Notes: generated by a model from the sequence alone, not told the origin. A stretch of 64,000 nucleotides of DNA from Pseudomonas cichorii (GCF_015471405.1 NZ_BLVZ01000002.1:372001-436000), one strand, 5' to 3'. Shown: positions 7,704-18,969, counted from the stretch's first letter. Numbers and translations: made by a program.

Positions 7704-9206
7704 TTGACCAGTCTTGCGCACACTACACCGACAATTCGCAGCATTTTATTTGCACTGATGATGGCCGTGTTTCTCAGTGCGCTGGATCAGACGATCGTGG
7801 CCGTTTCGATGCCCGCGATCTCTGCTCAATTCAAGGACATCGACCTGCTGGCCTGGGTCATCGCGGCGTATATGGTGGCGCTGACCGTTGCCGTGCCCAT
7901 CTACGGCAAGCTGGGCGACTTGTATGGGCGGCGCAGGCTGATGCTGTTCGGGCTCGGGCTGTTTACCCTGGCATCGCTGTTTTGCGGGTTTGCGCAAAGC
8001 ATGGAGCAACTGGTGCTGGCCCGAGTGCTTCAAGGGATCGGGGCTGGCGGCATGGTATCGGTCAGCCAGGCAATCATCGCCGACATAGTCCCGCCCCGCG
8101 AACGGGGTCGCTATCAGGGCTATTTCAGCAGCATGTACGCCATTGCCAGTGTCGCCGGCCCTGTATTGGGCGGGCTGATGACCGAATACCTGTCCTGGCG
8201 CTGGGTGTTCCTGATCAATCTTCCTCTGGGCATCGTGGCCTGGGTCGTGGCTTACCGTACCTTGAATGGCCTGCCCGTACCGCAACGCAAACCGGTCATC
8301 GATTACCTGGGAACAGTGTTGATGATCATCGGCCTGACCAGTCTGTTGCTGGGCATCACCGAAATCGGTCAGGGCCACGGCCTGAGTCGCCCAAGGATTC
8401 TGCTACTGCTGGGAATTGCACTGTTCACCCTGGCGCTTTTTGCATGGTACGAGCGCAGAGCGCTGGAACCTCTGCTGCCCATGCACCTGTTTGCCAATCG
8501 CAGCGCAGTGCTTTGCTGGAGTGCGGTGTTCTTTACCAGCTTTCAGGCTATCTCGCTGATCGTCCTGATGCCGATGCGTTACCAGACGGTCACCGGCGGG
8601 GGAGCCGACAGCGCAGCCCTGCATCTGCTGCCACTGGCGATGGGCATTCCCATCGGCGCCTATTGTGCAGGCCGAAGAACCGCAGTGACCGGCCGTTATC
8701 AACCTCTGATCCTGTGCGGCGCGTTACTCATGCCCATCGCCATTCTGGGGATGGCGTTCACTCCCGCGCACTCGATCCTGCTCACCAGCCTGTTCATGGT
8801 CCTGACCGGAATTGCCAGCGGCATGCAGTTCCCCACTTCACTGGTCGGTACGCAAAGCGCGGTCGCGATCAAGGATATTGGCGTGGCGACCAGTACCTCC
8901 AATCTGTTCCGCTCGCTGGGCGGCGCCGTGGGTGTAGCGATGATGTCCGCTCTGCTGCTGGCCATGCTGCAAGACACGGGGATCGGCCAGCTTCAACCCG
9001 GATCGATAAGTGGCGAAGGCAATGCCGGCAATGCGTTGATCGATAGCCTGAACACCGCCAGCGGTCCGGCCCTCGAAGCCTTGCGTGCAGAACTGGCGCT
9101 GACCTTCCGTCATTTATTGATGATCAGTGCGGCTGTCTCGCTACTGGGTCTGGCGACGGCACTGGTCATGCCCAACCAACTGCTGCGCGGTGCGGAACAG
9201 AAGTAG
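7704..9206 (+). CDS. MFS drug exporter, DHA2 (14-helix, EmrB-like) family
   Basis: About 500 residues with roughly 14 membrane segments. The DHA2 marks are present: LDQTIVAVSMPAIS in helix 1, the motif A loop GKLGDLYGRRR, RVLQGIGAGGMVSVSQAIIADIVPPRERG, and the antiporter motif ASVAGPVLGGLMTEYLSWRWVFLINLP. Such proteins exchange drugs or dyes for protons at the inner membrane. The first codon is TTG at 7704 without a good ribosome site. The next in-frame ATG (7758) would cut into helix 1, so the true start remains uncertain. No adaptor or outer membrane gene is adjacent, so it probably acts alone or with a shared channel. Confidence 0.85.
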   Translation: MTSLAHTTPTIRSILFALMMAVFLSALDQTIVAVSMPAISAQFKDIDLLAWVIAAYMVALTVAVPIYGKLGDLYGRRRLMLFGLGLFTLASLFCGFAQSMEQLVLARVLQGIGAGGMVSVSQAIIADIVPPRERGRYQGYFSSMYAIASVAGPVLGGLMTEYLSWRWVFLINLPLGIVAWVVAYRTLNGLPVPQRKPVIDYLGTVLMIIGLTSLLLGITEIGQGHGLSRPRILLLLGIALFTLALFAWYERRALEPLLPMHLFANRSAVLCWSAVFFTSFQAISLIVLMPMRYQTVTGGGADSAALHLLPLAMGIPIGAYCAGRRTAVTGRYQPLILCGALLMPIAILGMAFTPAHSILLTSLFMVLTGIASGMQFPTSLVGTQSAVAIKDIGVATSTSNLFRSLGGAVGVAMMSALLLAMLQDTGIGQLQPGSISGEGNAGNALIDSLNTASGPALEALRAELALTFRHLLMISAAVSLLGLATALVMPNQLLRGAEQK

Positions 9207-9209
9207 GCT

Positions 9210-10340
9210 TCAGTCTTCCTGCTGCGCCCAGAACCATTGGCTGCGTCCAGCCTTGATATGCGCAAATACAGGCATGATTTCGCCCTGATTGAAAAAGCGC
9301 CGGGAACGCACCTTGGCATTGCTGAACCAGTAACCGGATCTGGGGCATGGCTCACCGCAATTGACCGGCGGGACGGGCTTTTCGTCGAAACGGGCATACC
9401 ACTGCGCAGTGGTTTCCTTGGTAAACCCCACACCCGGAACCAGATAAGGGTGAAGGCAGCCGGTATCCTGCAAGCGAATCGGCCTGATGATCTTGTTAAG
9501 CACCCTGTAGACATCTGGCGCCTTCCCCTGGCTGCCCAGTTGCGGGACGACTCCTGAACGAATCATCAGGCCATTGCTGTAGGCGTGAAACACAATGTCG
9601 CTGCAACCGCTCAACTTGCCGCGCAGAGCATCGCTACCGCCAAGCCGCCGCACGAACGACTCGCCCAATACCGTGTACCAGGCAACGCCCTTGATATGCT
9701 CAAGCAGCCGCAGGCTTTCTATATGCGGACCAGGATCGACCATCAGCCCGGCGTATTCCTGAGCAAACTGATACTCCAGCGGCAGATAATGATGCCCGTC
9801 CCCCGGTAACACACACGCCAGACCGCCAAACCCGTGTTCGGCCTGAACCTCGCTGCACAGGTATCTGATCCAGGTTTCATAACGCTTCAAGCCATCGGGT
9901 TCCGCCAGGTACGACCAGGGCAAAACCATTTTCAGACAGGAACGATCATTCTCTGCCTGTGATTGCGAGGTGTTCATTACAAACAGGCTGTAGGTCGCGA
10001 CTTCCGCCTGGGTGGCGCTGGCAATCGACCACACGAACTGGGCATCGGGCGAGCTTTGCAGGACCTGACGCCGGCACGAAGCAAACCCCGAGGCCGTAAG
10101 ACGTCGCATCCGGTTGTAAAGCTGCCATTTGAGCATCGGTTTGAAGGCGCCGTAGAAACGCAGGAAACAGGCCTCGACACGTCGTTTGACCTCTTGCGTA
10201 TGGCCCTGCTTGAAATACAGCGTTGTGATCAGCCCCAGACGAACGACCGGGACACCTTCAGAGCAATCTACCGCCAGATGTTCAGATTGAGAGGCAAGCC
10301 GGGCCAATAACCTCACAGGATCAGATACAGTTTCTGACAT
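9210..10340 (-). CDS. Type VI secretion immunity-family protein (DUF3396)
   Basis: 376 residues, full length for the DUF3396/type VI immunity family. Recognisable stretches are VVRLGLITTLYFKQGH near residue 32, SCLKMVLPWSYL near 150, FGGLACVLPGDGHHYLPLEYQFA, HIKGVAWYTVLG, and the C-terminal CPRSGYWFSNAKVRSRRFFNQGEIMPVF. There is no signal peptide. Family members are encoded beside T6SS effectors and protect the producer. Here no effector, VgrG, Hcp or PAAR gene is visible. The only partner is the 63-residue gene that overlaps its start by 20 bp. It may be an orphan immunity gene that guards against neighbours (inference). Confidence 0.82.
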   Translation of the reverse strand: MSETVSDPVRLLARLASQSEHLAVDCSEGVPVVRLGLITTLYFKQGHTQEVKRRVEACFLRFYGAFKPMLKWQLYNRMRRLTASGFASCRRQVLQSSPDAQFVWSIASATQAEVATYSLFVMNTSQSQAENDRSCLKMVLPWSYLAEPDGLKRYETWIRYLCSEVQAEHGFGGLACVLPGDGHHYLPLEYQFAQEYAGLMVDPGPHIESLRLLEHIKGVAWYTVLGESFVRRLGGSDALRGKLSGCSDIVFHAYSNGLMIRSGVVPQLGSQGKAPDVYRVLNKIIRPIRLQDTGCLHPYLVPGVGFTKETTAQWYARFDEKPVPPVNCGEPCPRSGYWFSNAKVRSRRFFNQGEIMPVFAHIKAGRSQWFWAQQED

Positions 10341-10512
10341 CGTCTGTCCTCCCGATGATCCGTCGGATCTGGGAAGCGTCCATGCCAGACATGCAAGGGT
10401 CTGCCGTGATCAGGCCTGCCACCCTCTTTTCACAGCCAGACAGGGCTATTTCAATACTGGTGAAGTTGCTGCTGACTTCAGAGCATATGGGCGCAAGATT
10501 CAATGAAAACAT
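10321..10512 (-). CDS. Small protein co-translated with the immunity-family gene
   Basis: 63 residues starting at 10512 with a very strong ribosome site, GGGAGGGAGG, 4-5 bp upstream on the minus strand. It overlaps the next gene by 20 bp, a sign of translational coupling. It contains three cysteines (ICSE, SGCEK, DPCMSG) and no membrane segment. I do not recognise it; it may be a remnant or a small component of an effector-immunity set. Confidence 0.55.
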   Translation of the reverse strand: MFSLNLAPICSEVSSNFTSIEIALSGCEKRVAGLITADPCMSGMDASQIRRIIGRTDDVRNCI

Positions 10513-10808
10513 GCAACCTCCCTCCCGTTTGTTTGTTAAGGGACGAAGATTGAAGGGAGTTTGATAGCGGAGCAATACGCGGAAATCAGTTTGGGAAATC
10601 AGCTACATACATCGAGAAATGTCCTACCTAATTCCTACAAAGCAGGTGTCATCCCAAAGCCCCGATGCTCGGCTGGCCAGGCAATACTGACGCCGAAAAG
10701 GTAAACGGTGAGTAAACAGCCCGCCAAAGCATGCCGTATTGAAGTTATGTACTGGTCTGCGCGTGCAGGTCAGCGCTATATTGGCCTACCTCACAGCAGG
10801 GTTCGCAC

Positions 10809-11441
10809 TCAAGCCCGCAAGGCCGGACTGTACTGCAACATATCCATGCAACTATCGACGAGTTGCTCGGCTTCCCCGGACAGCGAAAAACTGTCAGGCA
10901 CCAGCAGCCATTGGTAGATGATGCCGTTGATATAGGAAAACAGGCAGATCGAGGCGCGTTTGACGTCCAGAGAGGCCGGTAGCTGTCCCCGGCGCACGGC
11001 ATTGCTCAATGCCCGGCCGATTCGTTCATGACACAGGATTGCGTTAGCTTGACGCTGACGTCGGAAATCACACATTTCATCCGTGAACTCGCATTTATGG
11101 AAAAGGATTTCATTGATGCGACGGGTCTGCGGATCAAGTGCAACTTCATGAAACAAATGAATCAGCAGTTTTCTCATCCAGCCAAGCGGATCGGCTTCAG
11201 TTTCACTTTCGCTGGCCTGGGCCATGTCTTCGAGCGGCTCACGGAGGCTGTCGAGCATTGCCTGCACCAGTTCGGCCTTGTTGGTGAAGTGCCAATAAAT
11301 AGCACCACGAGTCACGCCAGCAAGCGTCGCAATGTCGGCAAGCGTCGTGCGGGCAATGCCGCGGTCATCAAACGCTTGCTCAGCGGCCTGCAGAATATGA
11401 CTGCGAGTAACCTGGGCTTCCTCTTTGGTGCGGCGGACCAT
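10809..11441 (-). CDS. pmeR: TetR-family repressor of the efflux operon (TtgR/PmeR type)
   Basis: 210 residues. The N-terminal TetR helix-turn-helix reads [18 protein letters not shown], then [21 protein letters not shown]. The all-helical C-terminal half is where family members bind drugs, plant phenolics and flavonoids. It is divergent from mexA, with a dyad between them that closely resembles the TtgR operator. The family represses mexAB/ttgABC and its own gene until an inducer binds. ATG 11441 (MVRRTKEEA) is preferred over the upstream in-frame start at 11456. The name pmeR follows the P. syringae literature; ttgR is equivalent. Confidence 0.85.
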   Translation of the reverse strand: MVRRTKEEAQVTRSHILQAAEQAFDDRGIARTTLADIATLAGVTRGAIYWHFTNKAELVQAMLDSLREPLEDMAQASESETEADPLGWMRKLLIHLFHEVALDPQTRRINEILFHKCEFTDEMCDFRRQRQANAILCHERIGRALSNAVRRGQLPASLDVKRASICLFSYINGIIYQWLLVPDSFSLSGEAEQLVDSCMDMLQYSPALRA

Positions 11442-11565
11442 GGCAATAAACCTCAAAGACTTGCGAACCGTGTATCAAGACCTGAAACGTGATCGGGCGG
11501 CATTTGGCTGCCTTGTCCCGAGCTTGCAATCACCCCTTCCACACAGCAGATGAGCGGGTAAGAAG

Positions 11566-11597
11566 ATGTTTACAAACAACCGTGAATGTAAGTATAT
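11566..11597. promoter_or_regulatory. TtgR/PmeR-type operator between repressor and mexA
   Basis: The inverted repeat TTACA (11570-11574) / TGTAA (11587-11591) is embedded in a stretch that closely matches, from memory, the P. putida TtgR operator core (TTTACAAACAACCATGAATG, here with CG for CA). It lies in the 244-bp gap between the divergent genes, so binding would control both. Confidence 0.75.
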
Positions 11598-11685
11598 TCA
11601 TTAGCATGCTACTTATCTAGCCGAAATATTTTTTTACACTCTCCAACTCCCTTGCGTAAACAGGCTCCTGCCCCCGAGGATCTTC

Positions 11686-12846
11686 ATGCAATTCAAGCCA
11701 GCTGTTACCGTTCTGGTCACTGCCGTCGCCCTGGCAACACTGCTCAGTGGCTGTAGTAAAAAGGAAGAGGCGGCACCGCCGGCTCAAATTCCTCAGGTCG
11801 GCGTAGTCACCCTCAAAGCCCAACCTTATGCACTGACCACCGAACTTCCGGGTCGAACCACAGCCTTCCGTGTTGCTGAAGTTCGTCCACAGGTCAACGG
11901 CATCATTCTCAAGCGCCTGTTCACCGAAGGCGGCGATGTAAAAGCTGGCCAGCAGCTGTATCAGATCGACCCGGCGCTTTACGAAGCAACCGCCACCAGC
12001 GCACAGGCGACCTTGCAGTCGGCCAAATCACTGGCGGATCGTTACAAGCAACTGGTCAATGAACAAGCAGTGAGCCGTCAGGAATACGACACGGCATTAG
12101 CCTCCAGCCAGGAAGCCCAGGCCGCCTTGCAGACCGCCCAGATCAACCTGCGCTACACCAAGGTTCTGGCACCGATCTCCGGTCGTATCGGCCGCTCCGC
12201 GGTCACCGAAGGTGCGCTGGTCAGCAGTGCCCAGACCGAAGCCATGGCTACCATCCAGCAACTCGACCCGATCTATGTCGATGTGGTGCAGTCCTCGGCC
12301 AACATGCTCAAGCTGCGTGCAGACCTGGAAAGCGGCAAATTGCAGAAGGCAGGCGACAACGCCGCCAAGGTCAAGCTGACTCTGGAAGACTCCAGCGTCT
12401 ACCCGGTTGAAGGCAAGCTGGAGTTCTCGGAAGTTTCGGTCGACCAAGGCACAGGCTCTGTAACCCTGCGTGCAGTCTTTCCGAACCCCGATCATCGTCT
12501 GCTGCCAGGCATGTTCGTTCACGCCCAACTGCAAGCCGGTGTAAGCGCCCAGGCGATCCTCGCACCGCAACAAGGTGTGACCCGCGACCAGAAAGGCACA
12601 CCGACTGCCCTGATCGTGAACAAGGACAACAAGGTTGAGCTTCGCACTCTGGTTGCCAAGCGCACCGTAGGTAGCGAGTGGCTGATCGAAGAAGGCCTGA
12701 ACGCCGGTGATCGTGTCATCACCGAAGGCCTGCAATACGTAAGGCCAGGCGCGGAAGTGAAAGTCGCAGAAGCAACCAACGTCAAAGGAGCAAACCCGGC
12801 GCCTGCCCCGGCCACTGAAAAAGCCGCAGGCAGCAAAGGGGAGTAA
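11686..12846 (+). CDS. mexA: RND efflux periplasmic adaptor lipoprotein MexA/TtgA
   Basis: 386 residues. A lipoprotein signal (TLLSGC, lipid on Cys about residue 22) tethers it to the inner membrane. The adaptor order is visible: barrel-sandwich half (LPGRTTAFRVAEVRPQVNGII near residue 50), coiled-coil hairpin (residues about 95-160), second lipoyl half (TKVLAPISGRIGRS), beta-barrel, and membrane-proximal domain. It links the MexB pump to the OprM channel. It starts at 11686 behind CGAGGA and is separated from mexB by 3 bp. Confidence 0.93.
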   Translation: MQFKPAVTVLVTAVALATLLSGCSKKEEAAPPAQIPQVGVVTLKAQPYALTTELPGRTTAFRVAEVRPQVNGIILKRLFTEGGDVKAGQQLYQIDPALYEATATSAQATLQSAKSLADRYKQLVNEQAVSRQEYDTALASSQEAQAALQTAQINLRYTKVLAPISGRIGRSAVTEGALVSSAQTEAMATIQQLDPIYVDVVQSSANMLKLRADLESGKLQKAGDNAAKVKLTLEDSSVYPVEGKLEFSEVSVDQGTGSVTLRAVFPNPDHRLLPGMFVHAQLQAGVSAQAILAPQQGVTRDQKGTPTALIVNKDNKVELRTLVAKRTVGSEWLIEEGLNAGDRVITEGLQYVRPGAEVKVAEATNVKGANPAPAPATEKAAGSKGE

Positions 12847-12849
12847 CCC

Positions 12850-15800
12850 ATGTCGAAATTCTTTATCGATCGCCCGATTTTCGCCTGGGTAATTGCCCTG
12901 GTGATCATGCTGATCGGCTCCTTGTCGATCCTCAGCCTGCCGATCAACCAGTACCCGAGCATCGCGCCGCCAGCCATCGCGATTCAAGTGACCTACCCGG
13001 GCGCTTCTGCACAGACCGTGCAGGACACCGTGGTGCAGGTCATCGAGCAGCAGCTCAACGGTATCGACAACCTGCGTTATGTGAGTTCGGAAAGTAACTC
13101 CGACGGCAGCATGACCATCACCGCGACCTTCAATCAGGGTACTAACGCAGATACGGCGCAGGTCCAGGTGCAGAACAAGCTGAACCTGGCCACACCGCTG
13201 CTACCCCAGGAAGTGCAGCAACAGGGCATCCGCGTAACCAAGTCAGTACGAAACTTCCTGATGGTTATCGGCCTGGTGTCCGAAGATGGCAGCCAGGACA
13301 GGGAAGACCTGGCCAACTACATCGTATCGAACATGCAGGACCCGATTTCCCGGACCTCCGGTGTGGGGGACTTCCAGGTCTTTGGCTCCCAATACGCCAT
13401 GCGTATCTGGCTAGACCCGGCCAAGTTGAACAACTTCCAGTTGACTCCGGTCGATGTCAGCAACGCAATCACGGCTCAGAACGTTCAGGTTTCCTCCGGG
13501 CAACTCGGCGGTCTGCCGTCCATTAACGGCCAGCAACTGAACGCCACCATCATCGGCAAGACCCGCCTGCAGACCGCAGAGCAGTTCGGCAATATTCTGC
13601 TGAAGGTCAACACCGATGGTTCCCAGGTGCGCATCAAGGATGTTGCCACGGTAGGTCTAGGCTCGGAAAACTACAGTGTCGACTCTCAGTTCAACGGCAA
13701 ACCGGCTTCTGGCCTTGCGATCAGGCTGGCCCCCGGTGCCAACGCACTAGACACCGCCAAGGCCATCCGCAAGACCGTTTCATCCCTTGAGCCGTTCTTC
13801 CCGCCGGGCATGAAAGTCGTTTACCCGTATGACACCACTCCAGTGGTCAGCGAGTCGATTTCCGGGGTTGTTCATACCCTGGGCGAAGCGATTGTCCTGG
13901 TGTTCCTGGTGATGTACCTGTTCCTGCAGAACTTCCGCGCCACGGTCATCACCACATTGACCGTTCCGGTGGTATTGCTGGGTACTTTCGGTATCCTCGC
14001 GGCCTTCGGTTTCACCATCAACACCCTGACCATGTTCGGCATGATCCTGGCCATCGGCTTGCTGGTGGACGACGCCATCGTCGTGGTGGAAAACGTCGAA
14101 CGGGTCATGGCAGAAGAAAAACTGTCGCCCCGACAGGCAACCATCAAGTCCATGGAGCAGATCCAGGGCGCACTGGTGGGTATTGCACTGGTTCTGTCGG
14201 CGGTTCTGCTGCCAATGGCGTTCTTCGGTGGCTCCACCGGGGTGATCTATAAACAGTTCTCGATCACCATCGTTTCGGCGATGGCGCTATCGGTCGTGGT
14301 GGCCCTGATCTTCACCCCTGCCCTTTGCGCCACGATGCTCAAGCCGATCGATCACGAGAAGCATGGTCAACCCAAGCGTGGATTCTTCGGCTGGTTCAAC
14401 CGCACCTTCGACCGCAGCGTAGAAAGCTACGAGCGCGGCGTGGGCAATATGCTCAAGCATAAATTCCCGGCGTACCTGGGCTATGTCCTGATCTGCGTTG
14501 GCATGATCTGGATGTTCACTCGCATTCCGGCCGCGTTCCTGCCTGAAGAAGACCAGGGCGTTCTCTTCGTCCAGGTCCAGACGCCGGCGGGTTCGTCGTC
14601 TGAGCGCACGCAAGAAGTCATCGACAAGATGCGCGAACACCTGCTGACCAAAGAAAGCGGGGCCGTCAAATCGGTGTTCACGGTCAACGGTTTCAACTTC
14701 GCCGGTCGCGGCCAGAGCTCTGCGATTGCGTTCGTGATGCTCAAGCCATGGGATGAGCGTTCGGCTGAAAACAGCGTCTTCGAGCTGGCCAAGCGTGCCC
14801 AGGCACACTTCTTCAGCTTCCGCGATGCCATGGTGTTTGCCGTAGTACCTCCATCGGTTCTGGAACTGGGTAACGCCACCGGTTTCGACGTTTACCTGCA
14901 AGACCAGGGTGGCGTAGGCCATGAGAAACTCATGGAAGCCCGCAACCAGTTCCTGGGCATGGCGTCCCAGAGCAAGGTTCTGGCAGGCGTCCGCCCCAAC
15001 GGCCTGAACGATGAGCCTCAGTACCAGTTGCTGATCGATGACGAGCGCGCCAGCGCCCTGGGCATCACGCTGTCGGACATCAACAGTACGCTGTCGATTG
15101 CAATGGGTGGCCGCTATATCAACGACTTCATCGACCGTGGTCGTGTCAAAAGGGTCTACCTGCAGGGCGACTCTGGCGCACGAATGTCACCGGAAGACCT
15201 GAACAAGTGGTATGTGCGCAACAGTGCAGGCGAGATGGTGCCGTTCTCGGCATTTGCCAGCGGCAAGTGGGTCTACGGCTCGCCTAAACTGTCGCGCTAC
15301 AACGGCGTGGCGGCAGAGGAAATTCTCGGTACACCGGCCCCTGGCTACAGTACTGGTCAAGCCATGGCCGAAGTGGAAGCACTGGCCAAGAAACTGCCAC
15401 CAGGCATCGGCATCTCCTGGACAGGTCTGTCCTTCGAGGAACGTCTGTCCGGCTCGCAGGCACCTGCGCTGTATGCTCTTTCCCTGCTGGTGGTCTTCCT
15501 CTGTCTGGCGGCCCTGTATGAAAGCTGGTCGATTCCGATCGCGGTCATGCTGGTCGTGCCACTGGGCGTCATCGGTGCGTTGATGGCAACCAGCTTGCGC
15601 GGCCTGTCCAACGACGTGTTCTTCCAGGTAGGGTTGCTGGTGACAGTCGGTCTGGCTGCGAAGAACGCCATTCTGATCGTGGAGTTCGCCAAGGAGCTTC
15701 ACGAACAGGGCAAGAGTCTGGTCGACGCTGCAATTGAGGCTTGCCGGATGCGCCTGCGTCCGATCATCATGACCTCCATGGCCTTCATCCTGGGTGTTGT

Positions 15801-15984
15801 CCCACTGACAATTTCCACGGGCGCAGGCTCGGGCAGCCAACACTCGATTGGTACAGGCGTAATTGGCGGTATGATCACTGCCGTTGTTCTGGCCATCTTC
15901 TGGGTGCCACTGTTCTTTGTATCGATATCGTCGCTCTTCAAGAGCAAGCAGAAACCTATCTCTCACGATGAGGCTGGCCAATGA
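12850..15984 (+). CDS. mexB: RND multidrug efflux transporter MexB/TtgB
   Basis: 1044 residues, the standard HAE1 length. The N-terminus [21 protein letters not shown] is that of MexB/AcrB. The proton-relay aspartates sit in helix 4 ([17 protein letters not shown], about residues 407-408), and the relay lysine lies in [18 protein letters not shown] around residue 940. Two large periplasmic loops form the drug pocket, and the sequence [19 protein letters not shown] is family-typical. The protein exchanges protons for drugs, detergents and plant antimicrobials and needs MexA and OprM. GGGGAG precedes the start; it overlaps oprM by 4 bp. Confidence 0.96.
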   Translation: MSKFFIDRPIFAWVIALVIMLIGSLSILSLPINQYPSIAPPAIAIQVTYPGASAQTVQDTVVQVIEQQLNGIDNLRYVSSESNSDGSMTITATFNQGTNADTAQVQVQNKLNLATPLLPQEVQQQGIRVTKSVRNFLMVIGLVSEDGSQDREDLANYIVSNMQDPISRTSGVGDFQVFGSQYAMRIWLDPAKLNNFQLTPVDVSNAITAQNVQVSSGQLGGLPSINGQQLNATIIGKTRLQTAEQFGNILLKVNTDGSQVRIKDVATVGLGSENYSVDSQFNGKPASGLAIRLAPGANALDTAKAIRKTVSSLEPFFPPGMKVVYPYDTTPVVSESISGVVHTLGEAIVLVFLVMYLFLQNFRATVITTLTVPVVLLGTFGILAAFGFTINTLTMFGMILAIGLLVDDAIVVVENVERVMAEEKLSPRQATIKSMEQIQGALVGIALVLSAVLLPMAFFGGSTGVIYKQFSITIVSAMALSVVVALIFTPALCATMLKPIDHEKHGQPKRGFFGWFNRTFDRSVESYERGVGNMLKHKFPAYLGYVLICVGMIWMFTRIPAAFLPEEDQGVLFVQVQTPAGSSSERTQEVIDKMREHLLTKESGAVKSVFTVNGFNFAGRGQSSAIAFVMLKPWDERSAENSVFELAKRAQAHFFSFRDAMVFAVVPPSVLELGNATGFDVYLQDQGGVGHEKLMEARNQFLGMASQSKVLAGVRPNGLNDEPQYQLLIDDERASALGITLSDINSTLSIAMGGRYINDFIDRGRVKRVYLQGDSGARMSPEDLNKWYVRNSAGEMVPFSAFASGKWVYGSPKLSRYNGVAAEEILGTPAPGYSTGQAMAEVEALAKKLPPGIGISWTGLSFEERLSGSQAPALYALSLLVVFLCLAALYESWSIPIAVMLVVPLGVIGALMATSLRGLSNDVFFQVGLLVTVGLAAKNAILIVEFAKELHEQGKSLVDAAIEACRMRLRPIIMTSMAFILGVVPLTISTGAGSGSQHSIGTGVIGGMITAVVLAIFWVPLFFVSISSLFKSKQKPISHDEAGQ

Positions 15985-17441
15985 GCAAGTCCCTGATTTC
16001 TCTGGCAGTAACCGCGTTCATTCTCAGCGGTTGCTCTTTGATTCCTGAGTACAAGCAACCAGAATCACCGGTTGCAGCGCAGTACCCGCAAGGTCCTGCG
16101 TACCTGCCAGCCGAGACCGCCGAAAGAGCTGCCGCCGAACAAGGCTGGCGTCAGTTCTTCCGTGACCCGGCATTGCAACAACTGATCCAGTCCGCTCTGG
16201 TCAACAACCGCGACCTGCGTGTCGCGGCACTGAACATCGACGCTTACCGTGCGCAATACCGCATCCAGCGTTCCGACCTGTTCCCGGCCGTCTCGGCAAA
16301 TGCCACGGGCTCACGCCAGCGCGTGCCAGCCGACATGTCCACCAGTGGCGAGGCTGGTATCACCAGTTCCTACTCGGCAAACCTGGGTATCAGTTCCTAT
16401 GAACTGGATCTGTTCGGTCGTGTTCGCAGCCTCAGCGATCAGGCCTTGCAGACTTACTTCGCCAGCGAAGAAGCACGCCGCAGCACACAGATCAGCCTGG
16501 TGGCCAACGTCGCCAACGCTTACCTGACCTGGCAGGCCGACAAGGAACTGCTCAAGCTGACGCAGGAAACCCTCAAGACCTACGAGGAAAGCTATCGCCT
16601 GACTTCGCGCAGCAATGAAGTGGGTGTCGCTTCGGCTCTGGACCTGAGCCAGTCGCGTACCTCGGTTGAAAGTGCCAAGGCCAGACTGGCCCAGTACCAA
16701 CGACTGGTCGCACAGGATCAGAACAACCTGACCTTGCTGCTGGGCTCTGCCCTGCCTGACAACCTTCCCGAAGCGCAGCCTCTGTCTGCCGACCTGCTGA
16801 CCGAAATGCCGGTCGGCCTGCCGTCTGACCTGCTGCAGCGCCGTCCGGATATCCTGCAGGCCGAACATAACCTGCTGGCCGCCAACGCCAATATCGGTGC
16901 AGCACGTGCCGCGTTCTTCCCGAGCATCACGCTGACGGCCAATGCCGGTACAGCCAGCCCTGACCTGTCCGGTTTGTTCAAGGGCGGCTCGGGCACATGG
17001 TTGTTCCAGCCAAGCATCAACCTGCCGATCTTCAACGCCGGCAACCTGCGCGCCAGCCTGGATTACTCCAAGATCCAGAAGGAAATCAACGTCGCCAACT
17101 ATGAGAAGGCGATTCAGACTGCGTTCCAGGAAGTCTCCGACGGCCTGGCCTCGCGCAAGACCTATAACGAGCAGCTTCAGGCGCAGCGCGATTTCGTCAC
17201 TGCCAACCAGGACTACTACCGTCTTGCCGAGCGTCGCTACCGCATCGGGATCGACAGCAACCTGACGTTCCTTGACGCACAGCGCTCGCTGTTCAGCGCG
17301 CAACAGACGCTGATCACTGATCGTCTGTCGCAGCTCACCAGCGAGGTCAACCTGTACAAGGCCCTCGGTGGCGGCTGGTACGAGCAGACCAGCAGCGCGG
17401 AACCTATCGCCAAAGAGAAGCCGTCAGTTCAATTGTTCTGA
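15981..17441 (+). CDS. oprM: Outer membrane efflux channel OprM/TtgC
   Basis: 486 residues. Lipoprotein signal [17 protein letters not shown] with lipid on Cys about residue 18. Two outer-membrane-efflux-protein repeats follow (about residues 60-260 and 285-465), for example [21 protein letters not shown] in the first and [21 protein letters not shown] in the second. These form the beta-barrel and alpha-tunnel of the tripartite pump. The start codon overlaps the mexB stop, so expression is coupled. A terminator follows at 17453. Confidence 0.95.
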   Translation: MSKSLISLAVTAFILSGCSLIPEYKQPESPVAAQYPQGPAYLPAETAERAAAEQGWRQFFRDPALQQLIQSALVNNRDLRVAALNIDAYRAQYRIQRSDLFPAVSANATGSRQRVPADMSTSGEAGITSSYSANLGISSYELDLFGRVRSLSDQALQTYFASEEARRSTQISLVANVANAYLTWQADKELLKLTQETLKTYEESYRLTSRSNEVGVASALDLSQSRTSVESAKARLAQYQRLVAQDQNNLTLLLGSALPDNLPEAQPLSADLLTEMPVGLPSDLLQRRPDILQAEHNLLAANANIGAARAAFFPSITLTANAGTASPDLSGLFKGGSGTWLFQPSINLPIFNAGNLRASLDYSKIQKEINVANYEKAIQTAFQEVSDGLASRKTYNEQLQAQRDFVTANQDYYRLAERRYRIGIDSNLTFLDAQRSLFSAQQTLITDRLSQLTSEVNLYKALGGGWYEQTSSAEPIAKEKPSVQLF

Positions 17442-17452
17442 TCGGCATCCAC

Positions 17453-17482
17453 AAAAAAACCACCCTGACGGGTGGTTTTTTT
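17453..17482. terminator. Bidirectional terminator between oprM and pcaT
   Basis: A-run + ACCACCC, a TGACG-type loop, GGGTGGT + T-run. A-rich on one side and T-rich on the other, so it can end both convergent transcripts. Confidence 0.85.
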
Positions 17483-17500
17483 ATGCCCTGAAAAACGCAA

Positions 17501-18805
17501 TCAGTGATCGTGATGCAGATACGCTGGCTGCTTCGGCAAGCGCAGGCTGAACAGGAAAGCCACTACCATCATCGCCGTCACGTACCAATAGAAGGTGTTT
17601 TCCATGCCGTTGCTCTTGAAGCTCAGAGCGACGTATTCGGCCGAACCGCCAAATAGAGCGTTGGCCACTGCGTAAGCCAGGCCGACACCCAGCGCACGCA
17701 CTTGGGGCGGGAACATTTCGGCTTTTACCAGACCGCTGATGGATGTGTAGAAACTGACAATCGCCAGTGCCAGGGTAATCAACACGAAAGCAACGAACGG
17801 GCTGGTGTTGCTTTTCAGGGTCATCAGAATGGGCACGGTGCAAAGTGCGCCCAGCGCGCCGAACCACAACATCGAGTTACGACGCCCGATCCTGTCTGCC
17901 AGCATGCCGAAAAACGGCTGCATGCACATGTACAGAAACAGCGCGCCGGTCATGATGTAGCTGGCGGTCTTGGGTTCCATACCGCCTGTGTTGACCAGAT
18001 ACTTCTGCATGTAAGTGGTGAAGGTGTAGAAAATCAGCGAGCCACCCGCGGTGTATCCCAGTACGGTGATAAACGCCGACTTGTGATGCTTGAACAGCGC
18101 CGCAATACTTCCGGCGTCCTTGTCCTGACGGCTTTCGGCAGTGGTCGTTTCATTGAGGGTGCGGCGCAGCAGCAAGGCAATCACCGCAGCACAGGCACCG
18201 ATCACGAACGGGATACGCCAGCCGTAGTCGCGCAGCTCTTCAGTGGTGAGAAACTGCTGCAGGATCACCACCGTCAGCACTGCCAGCAACTGGCCGCCAA
18301 TCAGGGTCACGTACTGAAAGGACGCATAGAAACCGCGCTTGCCGCGCAGTGCGACTTCACTCATGTAAGTGGCCGTGGTGCCGTATTCACCACCCACCGA
18401 CAACCCTTGCAGCAGACGCGCCATCAGCAATAACGCAGGAGCCCAGGCACCAATCGTGGCATAGGTCGGCAAACAGGCAATGATCAGCGACCCGGCGCAC
18501 ATCATGGTTACCGAGATCAGCATCGAGTTCTTGCGGCCATGCTTGTCGGCCACACGTCCGAACAGCCAACCGCCGATCGGCCGCATCAAAAACCCGGCCG
18601 CGAACACCCCGGCGGTATTGAGCAACTGAACGGTAGGATCATCCGAAGGAAAGAACGCCGGAGCAAAGTAAATGGCGCAGAAGGCGTAGATATAGAAGTC
18701 GAACCACTCGACAAGATTGCCGGAAGAGGCGCCTACGATGGCAAAGATTCGCTTGCTGCGCTCTTCGCCGGTATAAGGCGTTTCCGTCGTGTTTGTAGTT
18801 GTCAT
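17501..18805 (-). CDS. pcaT: MFS transporter of the pca cluster, PcaT
   Basis: 434 residues, metabolite:H+ symporter family, about 12 membrane segments. Visible marks: [19 protein letters not shown] in helix 1, [44 protein letters not shown]. It lies downstream of pcaF in the same direction, the place of pcaT in pseudomonad pca clusters, where it takes up beta-ketoadipate or alpha-ketoglutarate. About 225 bp with REP elements separates it from pcaF, so it may have its own promoter. It is a clear paralogue of the transporter at 4160. The substrate is inferred. Confidence 0.85.
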   Translation of the reverse strand: MTTTNTTETPYTGEERSKRIFAIVGASSGNLVEWFDFYIYAFCAIYFAPAFFPSDDPTVQLLNTAGVFAAGFLMRPIGGWLFGRVADKHGRKNSMLISVTMMCAGSLIIACLPTYATIGAWAPALLLMARLLQGLSVGGEYGTTATYMSEVALRGKRGFYASFQYVTLIGGQLLAVLTVVILQQFLTTEELRDYGWRIPFVIGACAAVIALLLRRTLNETTTAESRQDKDAGSIAALFKHHKSAFITVLGYTAGGSLIFYTFTTYMQKYLVNTGGMEPKTASYIMTGALFLYMCMQPFFGMLADRIGRRNSMLWFGALGALCTVPILMTLKSNTSPFVAFVLITLALAIVSFYTSISGLVKAEMFPPQVRALGVGLAYAVANALFGGSAEYVALSFKSNGMENTFYWYVTAMMVVAFLFSLRLPKQPAYLHHDH

Positions 18806-18916
18806 TGTTTCCCCATCCTGATTAGGCGACTAGAAACAATCTGTAACACTCAAGCCCGACAAGTACAACCATCCCGGCATTGCAAACCACACACTTCTGT
18901 TGAATGCACCGGCTTC

Positions 18917-18969
18917 TCGCGAATGAATTCACTCCTACCTAGCCACCGTAGGAGCGAATTCATTCGCGA
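18917..18969. repeat. REPIN: two REP elements in inverted orientation
   Basis: TCGCGAATGAATTCACTCCT and its inverted partner ending GAATTCATTCGCGA, with a short spacer. The two arms can fold into one long hairpin. It lies between pcaT and pcaF. Confidence 0.88.
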
